Assembly (NCBI GenBank): GCA_051009015.1
Contig: JBPCWZ010000062.1
Location: 1 to 29,306 of the forward strand
Direction: 5' to 3'
Source of the DNA: JAHRAH01 sp051009015
GTDB taxonomy: Bacteria > Pseudomonadota > Gammaproteobacteria > Tethybacterales > Persebacteraceae
Length of the DNA stretch: 29,306 nucleotides
A model generated the notes under the pieces. The model did not search any database. It worked only from the letters and a program-made list of their open reading frames with translations, and was not told the origin of the DNA. Shown piece after piece: positions 23,948 to 29,306 of the stretch. The position numbers and the translations under genes are program-made. Numbering within the stretch: position 1 is the stretch's first letter; each line of letters opens with the position of its first letter.

Positions 23948-25663
23948 ATGGAAGTGTGCATTCCGGATATCGGCGATTTTGCCGAAGTTGCCGTCATTGA
24001 GATTCTCGTCAAGCCCGGCGACGAAGTCGCGGCGGAAGCCCCGCTGGTGATATTGGAGTCGGATAAGGCGACAATGGATGTGCCTTCGCCCGCCGCCGGA
24101 GTTGTGGCGGCGGTGCATATCAAGGTTGGCGACAAGGTTGGCGAAGGGACGCTTGTCGTTGAACTTAAGGATGTCAAAGACGGCGGGGAAAAAGCACAAC
24201 AGGCGCAAAGCCCGCCGCCCGAAGATGACAAAGCCCAAAGCCCCGCGCCCGCGCAAAGCGAATCCGGCGATAGTGGCGATAGTGGCGATGTTGGCGATAG
24301 TGGCAAAACCGGCGAAAGTCCGGCGGCGAATGCGGATGATGGCGCGGGCGGCGAAGAAGCGTTGCGGGTGCCGGATATTGGCGATTTTAAGGATATCGCC
24401 GTTATTGATGTTTTGGTCAAGCCCGGCGATGTTATTGCCGCCGAACAATCGCTTATTGTTTTGGAGTCGGACAAGGCGACGATGGATGTCCCGGCGGACA
24501 AAGGTGGCACGGTCGCCAAAGTGCATATCAAAACCGGCGACAAGGTCAATATCGGCGATGTCATCTGCATCATCGCAACAACCGGCGGCGGACAACAAAA
24601 AGCGCAAAAAGCGCAACAACCGGCGGCGCAACAATCGCAACCGCAACAACAATCACAACCGGCGGCGCAACAATCACAACAACAAGAATCACAACAACAA
24701 CAATCGCCGCAAAAGCCGCGCCCGCAAAGTGCGCCTTTGCCCGCGGTTGTGGAAAGCAAAGGGACTTTTGGCAAGGCGCATGCCGGTCCTGCTGTGCGCC
24801 GTTTTGCCCGCGAGTTGGGGGTGGATTTGTCGCAGGTGCGCGGCAGTGCGCGTTTGGGGCGCATTGTCAAAAGCGATGTCAAGGCATTCGCCAAAGCGCA
24901 ACTGACGGCAAAAACCCAAAGCGGCGAGGGTTTGCCGCAAATGCCCGATATTGATTTTGCCAAATACGGCGGCGTGGAGATTCATCCGCTGGCGCGGGTT
25001 CGCAAACTTTCCGCCGTCAATCTGCGCCGCAACTGGCTCATCGCCCCGCATGTTACTCAGTTTGCCGATGCCGATATTACCGAAATGGACGCCTTTCGCA
25101 AATCGCTCGCCGATGACGCCAAAAAGCAGGGTTATAAGATGACGCCGCTGGCGTTTTTGTTGAAGGCGGCGGCGGCGGCATTGCGCGAGTTTCCGCGCTT
25201 TAATGCTTCGCTGTTGAACGATGGCGAAAATCTGGTAATGAAAAAGTATTTTCATATCGGCGTTGCCGTGGATACGCCAAATGGTTTGGTCGTGCCGGTG
25301 TTGCGCGATGTTGACCAAAAAGGGCTGAATGATATCGCCCGCGAGTTGGCGGAAGTCAGCGCCCGCGCCCGCGAAGGCAAACTCAAAAGCGAAGAGATGC
25401 GCGGCGGATGTTTTACCATTTCGTCGCTGGGCGGCATTGGCGGCGCGCACTTTACGCCGATACTCAACCTGCCCGAAGCGGCGATATTGGGCGTTGGCAA
25501 AGCGCAAACAATGCCAAAGTGGGACGGCGAACAATTCCGCCCGCGCTTGTCTTTGCCGCTGGCGCTTTCGTACGACCACCGCATCATAGACGGCGCGGAA
25601 GGCGCAAGGTTCATTACCCATTACGCCAATCTTTTGACCGACACCCGCCGTTTGGCGCTTTGA
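23948..25663 (+). CDS. aceF: Pyruvate dehydrogenase E2, dihydrolipoamide acetyltransferase
   Basis: E2 is the core of the pyruvate dehydrogenase complex and transfers acetyl groups from lipoate to CoA. The 571-aa product has two lipoyl domains, with lipoylated Lys40 and Lys176 in identical ESDKATMDVP motifs. An E3/E1-binding domain follows (about 278-315, AVRRFARELGVDLSQVRGS), then the catalytic domain with HRIIDG (His544, Asp548). The interdomain linkers are low-complexity: Gly-Asp-Ser repeats after domain 1 and a Gln-rich tract after domain 2. No aceE or lpd is adjacent, so the E2 gene is separated from its usual partners at least within this window. It is followed by a structured repeat and a terminator. 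Confidence 0.94.
   Translation: MEVCIPDIGDFAEVAVIEILVKPGDEVAAEAPLVILESDKATMDVPSPAAGVVAAVHIKVGDKVGEGTLVVELKDVKDGGEKAQQAQSPPPEDDKAQSPAPAQSESGDSGDSGDVGDSGKTGESPAANADDGAGGEEALRVPDIGDFKDIAVIDVLVKPGDVIAAEQSLIVLESDKATMDVPADKGGTVAKVHIKTGDKVNIGDVICIIATTGGGQQKAQKAQQPAAQQSQPQQQSQPAAQQSQQQESQQQQSPQKPRPQSAPLPAVVESKGTFGKAHAGPAVRRFARELGVDLSQVRGSARLGRIVKSDVKAFAKAQLTAKTQSGEGLPQMPDIDFAKYGGVEIHPLARVRKLSAVNLRRNWLIAPHVTQFADADITEMDAFRKSLADDAKKQGYKMTPLAFLLKAAAAALREFPRFNASLLNDGENLVMKKYFHIGVAVDTPNGLVVPVLRDVDQKGLNDIARELAEVSARAREGKLKSEEMRGGCFTISSLGGIGGAHFTPILNLPEAAILGVGKAQTMPKWDGEQFRPRLSLPLALSYDHRIIDGAEGARFITHYANLLTDTRRLAL
24266..24304 (+). repeat. 9-bp tandem repeats in the first AceF linker
   Basis: GGCGATAGT and close variants are repeated four times in frame, encoding Gly-Asp-Ser units between the two lipoyl domains. 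Unit length 9 keeps the frame if copies are gained or lost. Confidence 0.7.
24594..24720 (+). repeat. CAA-rich repeats in the second AceF linker
   Basis: CAA codons with interspersed GCG and TCA/TCG encode a Gln-rich linker between the second lipoyl domain and the E3-binding domain. Longer sub-repeats (AACCGGCGGCGCAACAATC, twice) suggest expansion by slippage or unequal exchange. Confidence 0.7.
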
Positions 25664-25704
25664 CTTTTAATGTCATTCCCCATTTCCGTCATTCCCGCCC
25701 TCTT

Positions 25705-25885
25705 CGTCATTCCCGCGAAAGCGGGAATCCAAACCCTTGCCATTTGGCAATTTGCGCGATAGCGCAAACGGCGACTTGTCGCCGCAAATGGCAAACCGCA
25801 GAGTGCGCAAAGCGCACTCATAATTAAAGCCCCGCAGGGGCGCCCTGTCGGGCGCGGGTGGATTCCTGCTTTCGCGAGAATGACG
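25705..25885. repeat. Structured repeat element of about 180 bp with dRS3-like inverted ends
   Basis: The ends are imperfect inverted copies of each other (25705-25731 and 25859-25885). Each contains a dRS3-like core: ATTCCC-GCGAAAGC-GGGAAT at 25709-25728 and the mutated ATTCCT-GCTTTCGC-GAGAAT at 25862-25881. Between them, 25737-25746 pairs perfectly with 25785-25794 over 10 bp and encloses two hairpins (7 bp at 25751-25768, 6 bp at 25769-25784), a three-way junction. Three more hairpins follow: 25801-25819, 25829-25841 and 25840-25855. Two extra GTCATTCCC copies precede the left end. There is no ORF. It resembles a MITE or NIME-type element. Confidence 0.75.
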
Positions 25886-25896
25886 AGGGAAATGGC

Positions 25897-25929
25897 AAAA
25901 AAGCGCGCCTTTGTCGGGCGCGCTTTTTT
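25897..25929. terminator. Bidirectional Rho-independent terminator
   Basis: AAAAAA, then GCGCGCC (25903-25909), a 7-nt loop, GGCGCGC (25917-25923) and TTTTTT. The hairpin flanked by A and T runs works on both strands, for aceF from the left and for the lipoprotein gene from the right. Confidence 0.88.
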
Positions 25930-25947
25930 GGTTTTGTTGCGAGCGGT

Positions 25948-26262
25948 TTAGCAGTCCTTTTTTTCGCGCAGTTGCTGCAGATGCCGCTTTCTGTCGTCTG
26001 CTGCTTCTATTGCTTCGTTGGCGTTGGCGTAGGTGCCGATGATTGCCGGCCAAAAGAACAAGCCGGCGACAACATTGGTGCCGGTTACGCCTTTTTCATC
26101 GCGCGCTTTGTCTTTAAAGCGCTCGGCTTCGGCAATGGCATCGGCAAGCCCGTTGCAGGACAAGTCCGCATCGGATATCTTCTGCTCCTCTACGACATGC
26201 GGCGTTGCGCATGCGCCCGACAAAATCGCGGCAAGCGCGACAATAGCAAGTTTCTTTTTCAT
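25948..26262 (-). CDS. Small predicted lipoprotein
   Basis: The 104-aa product starts with a lipoprotein-type signal (MKKKLAIVALAAILSGAC, Cys18). Its lipobox is imperfect, with Ser at -3 in place of Leu. The mature part has a helical region, then GTNVVAGLFFWPAIIGTYANANEAIEAADDRKRHLQQL and a C-terminal Cys. Similar small lipoproteins with a FWP-IGTY-EA-AA-DR-HL pattern are familiar in gammaproteobacteria, but I know no function. AAGGA lies 8 bp before the ATG. It follows the beta-barrel gene by 27 bp in the same direction, probably as one transcript. Confidence 0.82.
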   Translation of the reverse strand: MKKKLAIVALAAILSGACATPHVVEEQKISDADLSCNGLADAIAEAERFKDKARDEKGVTGTNVVAGLFFWPAIIGTYANANEAIEAADDRKRHLQQLREKKDC

Positions 26263-26289
26263 TGTTTTTTCCTTTTTGGTGGTTGTGGT

Positions 26290-26859
26290 CTAACGCAAGC
26301 GGTAGAGGATGCTTAATTCGCCGTAGCCGACATCGCTGTGCAACAGGGTGTATCCCAGTCGTCCGGCAAGGTCGCCCGATGACAACTCCAAACCGGCGCC
26401 GAAGAAAGCGCTTGTGTCGTAGTCAAATCCTGTGACACTGGCGGTGTTGCTTCCACTTCTAGCCGTGACATTTATGTCGCTGTTGTGCGTGTTTGCGCCA
26501 ATTTTGCCGAAAATGGCAAAGTTGTCGTTCAACTGCCCCCGCCCGATAAGTCCGAGATAAAGCGAACTGTATTCCAAGTCGCCTTCTATCCCGCCGCCCT
26601 GGATTTTGAATTCGGCATTGCTCACATAGCCGAGTTCCAACCCGAAGTTTTCGTTAAACATTCCGCCGATATAAATGACCGGCGAGGTGTCGGAATCATC
26701 GCAGGTAAAGCCCGCCGGGCAGTCCAACTGCATCAGGGCGGCGCCCACCCCGGCATAAAAGCCGGTCGGGTCGCCTTCTTCCGCTGCCGTTATCGGGGCG
26801 GCAAAAGCCAGAATCGCGGTGGCGGCGAGTGTTTTCAGTTGTGTTGTCGTTTTTGTCAT
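26290..26859 (-). CDS. Outer membrane beta-barrel protein (OmpA/OmpX-like fold)
   Basis: The 189-aa product has a signal peptide (cut near residue 26, after ITAA) and then alternating polar/hydrophobic strands typical of a small eight-stranded barrel: GFYAGVGAALMQL, SPVIYIGGMFNENFGLELGYVSNAEF, EYSSLYLGLIGRGQLNDNFAIFGKIGANTH, SAFFGAGLELSSG, LAGRLGYTLLHSD and a terminal YGELSILYRLR, whose C-terminal aromatic pattern is imperfect. A Cys pair in an early loop (DCPAGFTCDD) may form a disulfide. GGAG lies 7 bp before the ATG. The in-frame ATG at 26976 is rejected because it would precede the signal peptide. It is divergent from an XRE regulator. Confidence 0.85.
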   Translation of the reverse strand: MTKTTTQLKTLAATAILAFAAPITAAEEGDPTGFYAGVGAALMQLDCPAGFTCDDSDTSPVIYIGGMFNENFGLELGYVSNAEFKIQGGGIEGDLEYSSLYLGLIGRGQLNDNFAIFGKIGANTHNSDINVTARSGSNTASVTGFDYDTSAFFGAGLELSSGDLAGRLGYTLLHSDVGYGELSILYRLR

Positions 26860-26893
26860 TTTTGCTCCTTTCTTTGTTGTTGGCAAAATACAC

Positions 26894-26913
26894 ATTTTAC
26901 TCCCAAATTGGGA
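26894..26913. promoter_or_regulatory. Promoter -10 and palindromic operator candidate between the barrel gene and the XRE gene
   Basis: The palindrome TCCCAAATTGGGA (26901-26913, two 6-bp arms) lies directly upstream of a minus-strand TAAAAT (26899-26894), which is well placed as -10 of the barrel gene. A related half-site GGGAAT occurs again at about 26947. The site could be bound by the divergent XRE protein. Confidence 0.4.
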
Positions 26914-26958
26914 ATTTAGGCAGCAATGGCAACAATTCCTTTTTTGGGAATGTTTTTT

Positions 26959-27204
26959 ATGCACAAGTCCGTCCATACCGCCGAATACCGCGCCCTGCTC
27001 CGCTGGCTGAAGCAGGCGCGCCTTGACGGCGGGCTGACGATGGACGCCGCCGGGGCGAAAGTCAAAAAACCTTCATCATGGGTCGCCAAAACCGAATGCG
27101 GCGAGCGGCGGCTGGATGTTTTGGAGTTTATCCTCTACTGCCGCGCCTTGCGAGTGTCGCCCCGCCACGGCATCGGCATCATTACCGCCCTCATCAAAGA
27201 TTAA
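26959..27204 (+). CDS. Small XRE-type helix-turn-helix regulator
   Basis: The 81-aa product is a single-domain XRE/Cro-like DNA-binding protein: EYRALLRWLKQARLDGGLTMDAAGAKVKKPSSWVAKTECGERRLDVLEFILYCRALRVSPRHGI. The WVAKTECGERRLDVLEF stretch is the recognition helix and following turn of a common small XRE group that usually reads SFVSKxExGERRLDVxEF. The start could also be ATG 26950 or 26926. GGGA at 26947 fits 26959. It lies alone, divergent from the barrel gene and upstream of tctA, so either may be a target. Confidence 0.82.
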   Translation: MHKSVHTAEYRALLRWLKQARLDGGLTMDAAGAKVKKPSSWVAKTECGERRLDVLEFILYCRALRVSPRHGIGIITALIKD

Positions 27205-27276
27205 AACCGCCCGAAAAAGGCATAACCTTATAACCGCATTCGGCTAAAAGGCGATGCGGGAAAAGCGGGGCAAAAA

Positions 27277-27285
27277 TGCTATTAT
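27277..27285 (+). promoter_or_regulatory. Extended -10 element (TGCTATTAT) of tctA
   Basis: TGC-TATTAT is an extended -10 motif. It ends 9 bp before the ATG of the fused transporter gene, with no proper Shine-Dalgarno between, again suggesting a leaderless mRNA. Confidence 0.4.
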
Positions 27286-27294
27286 CATCGGGCG

Positions 27295-29306
27295 ATGTTT
27301 GCTTTTGTTGATTACTTCGCCAATGTCTTCGCCCCGCACAACTTTTTGATATTGTGTTTGGGGACGGCGGGCGGCTTGATAATGGGCGCGTTGCCCGGCT
27401 TGTCGCCGACGATGGCGGTCGCGCTGTTGATTCCTTTTACTTTCAAGATGGATGCCGTCGGCGGCTTGATATTGCTGGGCGCGGTTTATACTTCCACCGT
27501 CGCCGGCGGCGCGGTCAGCGCGATATTGTTGAAAATCCCCGGCGCTCCGGCAAATATCGCCACAATGCTGGACGGGCACGAAATGGCACGAAACGGCAAA
27601 GCCGGAATGGCGCTGCAACTGAGTTTTTTGTCGTCCGGCGTCGGCGGCGTTTTGGGCGTTTTGGTGTTGATATTCTTTACGCCTTTCCTTGCCAGATGGG
27701 CGCTGAGTTTTGGCCCTTCGCATTTGTTTTGGATGGCGGTTTTGGGCGTTACCGTCATCGCGTCAATGGCATCTTCTTCTTTGGTCAAAGGTCTGACCGC
27801 CGGGTGCATCGGCTTGTTTATATCGTCAATCGGCTTTGACGGCGTGCAGGGCGTGGAGCGTTTTGTTTTCACTTCGCACTTGCAAGGCGGCGTGCATATC
27901 ATCGCCGCACTGGTCGGGCTTTTTGCCATCCCGCAGGTTTTGGATATGCTCTCGCGCAGCCGCAAGGCGACAATGCTTGCCGCCGCCCGTCATTCTGTCG
28001 CCGGGTCTTTTCGCATTCTCAAAGGCAAAAAGCGGGCGATGGGTATTGGCAGTTTGGTCGGCGTCATCATCGGCTTGGTGCCGGGGGCGGGCGGACAAAT
28101 CGCCGGTTTGGTCGCCTATGACCAAACGCGCAAACTCAGCGACAACCCGCAAAACTTCGGCAAAGGCGAGCCGGAAGGAGTCATCGCCGCCGAAACGGCA
28201 AACAATGCAATGGTCGGCCCTTCGCTTGTGCCTTTGCTAACTTTGAGCGTGCCCGGAAGTCCCACTGCGGCGGTTTTGCTCGGCGGTTTATTAATACACG
28301 GGATATTTCCCGGTCCCGATTTGTTTACCGATTATCCGGAAGTGTCATGGACTTTTATCAACTCGCTTTTGGTTGGGCAGATATTGATGGTGGCGTTTGG
28401 TTTGTATCTGAGCCGTTTGGCGGCGCGGGTGATGCTTTTGCCGGAGCGGTTTTTGGCGGCGGGCGTGATGTGCCTGGCGGTTTTTGGCGCATACAGCGTG
28501 CAGCATTCGTATTCCGATGTTCTGGTAATGGCGGTGCTGGGTTTTGGAATGTATGTTTTGCAAACCTACGGCTATGCCGCCGGTCCTTTGGTATTGGGGA
28601 TTGTGCTGGGACCGATAGCGGAGCAGAACTTTCTGCAGGGGCGGATTATCGCCAATGCCGATGTCGGAATGCTGCCGTATTTTTTTGGCGGCGCGCTGAA
28701 CTTGTCGCTGATAGCGATTATTGTTATTTCCATCCTGTCCGGCTGGTATTTGGAAGTGCGCCAGCGGCGCAAACTGCGGCAACAAACAACGGCGACAAAA
28801 GATAACAACAACGGCGACAAAAGCGCAACAACCAATGCGGCGCATAACCCGCTTGCCAAAAATGCCGGTGATATATTGATAACCCTTTTTGCCGCGCTTT
28901 GTTTCTGGGCGTCCTTTTCGGGCGATGCGCAAGTTTATGCCTTTCCGCGTTTGATAGCCGCGCTGTTGCTGGCTTTTATCATCTGCCGCTGGGGGCAGAA
29001 AATCATCAACGCAAAAGCGGCGGGAGCGATGGCAATGGAATCCATTCCAAACGGCGCGGCAGTTTTGCGCTTGTTGCCGGGGGCTTTGATAATCCTGATG
29101 CATCTGGCTTTGGCGCGTCATCTGGGTTTTTACGCCTCTTCATTCCTCGCTTTCGTCGCTTTGACAACCTATTACCGCGAAAGCAAAACCCAAACTCCCA
29201 ACGGCAAAACCCCCGCCCCGCTAACCTCCGCCCTGCCCCAAAACGCAGCAATAGCCGCCGCCTTCACCGCAACCCTATACGCCCTTTTCGCCCTGTTGCT
29301 AAAAGT
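27295..29306 (+). CDS. tctA: Fused TctA-TctB tripartite tricarboxylate transporter permease (partial at window end)
   Basis: The frame is open from the ATG at 27295 to the last base, 670 codons with no stop, so the gene continues outside the window. Residues 1 to about 500 are a TctA large permease: AGGLIMGALPGLSPTMAVALLIPFT, YTSTVAGGAVSAILLKIPGAPANIATMLDGHEMARNGKAG, GLVPGAGGQIAGLVAYDQTRK and TLSVPGSPTAAVLLGGLLIHGIFPGPDLF are clear family motifs. A polar Asn/Lys linker (about 487-520) leads to a four-helix TctB/DUF1468-like domain ending LGFYASSFLAFVALTTYY. TctA and TctB are usually separate, though fusions exist. The TctC binding protein is not in the window. The cargo is probably a carboxylate, but the sequence does not say which. 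Confidence 0.92.
   Translation, partial: MFAFVDYFANVFAPHNFLILCLGTAGGLIMGALPGLSPTMAVALLIPFTFKMDAVGGLILLGAVYTSTVAGGAVSAILLKIPGAPANIATMLDGHEMARNGKAGMALQLSFLSSGVGGVLGVLVLIFFTPFLARWALSFGPSHLFWMAVLGVTVIASMASSSLVKGLTAGCIGLFISSIGFDGVQGVERFVFTSHLQGGVHIIAALVGLFAIPQVLDMLSRSRKATMLAAARHSVAGSFRILKGKKRAMGIGSLVGVIIGLVPGAGGQIAGLVAYDQTRKLSDNPQNFGKGEPEGVIAAETANNAMVGPSLVPLLTLSVPGSPTAAVLLGGLLIHGIFPGPDLFTDYPEVSWTFINSLLVGQILMVAFGLYLSRLAARVMLLPERFLAAGVMCLAVFGAYSVQHSYSDVLVMAVLGFGMYVLQTYGYAAGPLVLGIVLGPIAEQNFLQGRIIANADVGMLPYFFGGALNLSLIAIIVISILSGWYLEVRQRRKLRQQTTATKDNNNGDKSATTNAAHNPLAKNAGDILITLFAALCFWASFSGDAQVYAFPRLIAALLLAFIICRWGQKIINAKAAGAMAMESIPNGAAVLRLLPGALIILMHLALARHLGFYASSFLAFVALTTYYRESKTQTPNGKTPAPLTSALPQNAAIAAAFTATLYALFALLLK

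Noticed and set aside
23782..24963. Open frame of 393 codons antisense to aceF and the hydrolase 5' end
   Set aside because: It is low-complexity Ser/Cys/Leu-rich sequence produced by reading the AceF linker repeats backwards, and it crosses two real genes.

Overview
The window looks like part of the chromosome of a gammaproteobacterium, probably one with a compact genome. Several neighbourhoods are ones known from that class: rluD-pgeF beside bamD, a DUF484 gene followed by xerC, an IscS that keeps the C-terminal tail and residue numbering of the E. coli protein, and a two-lipoyl-domain AceF. Codon use is strongly biased to GCC/GCG and TTG throughout. This bias opens many long antisense reading frames, which I did not annotate. 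No rRNA, IS transposase, integrase of a mobile element or CRISPR array is visible.

Layout. (1) 1-8.3 kb holds housekeeping genes: tRNA-Ser(UGA), an unknown four-helix membrane protein, tRNA-Val(UAC), rluD-pgeF on the minus strand, then bamD, an mltB-type lytic transglycosylase and truA on the plus strand. A minus-strand operon of DUF484, xerC and a secreted TPR protein follows, then tRNA-Val(GAC). (2) 8.3-12.3 kb is a minus-strand TRAP transporter operon, dctP-[NERD nuclease-like gene]-dctQ-dctM. The foreign-looking NERD gene is stitched in by a 4-bp ATGA overlap with dctQ, and a strong terminator lies behind dctP. (3) 12.4-22.7 kb starts with housekeeping iscS. In place of iscU/iscA, a tightly packed cassette runs on: a DUF6197-like small protein, a phospholipase-D/SNF2 helicase fusion of 1077 aa and an Eco57I-type adenine methyltransferase of 1195 aa. 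Converging on it is a minus-strand pair, an ImmA/IrrE-type HTH metallopeptidase and a DUF4411-like PIN protein. Together these look like a restriction-like defence island placed in the remains of the isc locus. (4) 22.7-26 kb has a YheT-like alpha/beta hydrolase carrying an internal repeat expansion, divergent from aceF. Behind aceF lies a highly structured repeat element of about 180 bp with dRS3-like ends, then a bidirectional terminator. (5) 26-29.3 kb has an outer-membrane beta-barrel gene and a small lipoprotein gene, a divergent XRE regulator, and a fused TctA-TctB transporter gene that runs off the window.

The most interesting items are the DUF6197/PLD-SNF2/methyltransferase cassette behind iscS, the NERD gene inside the TRAP operon, the repeat-expanded hydrolase, the structured repeat element, and a recurring promoter geometry. 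In that geometry a -10-like hexamer sits only 8-9 bp before the start codon, which suggests leaderless mRNAs. Family calls come from motif recognition by eye. No database search was possible.
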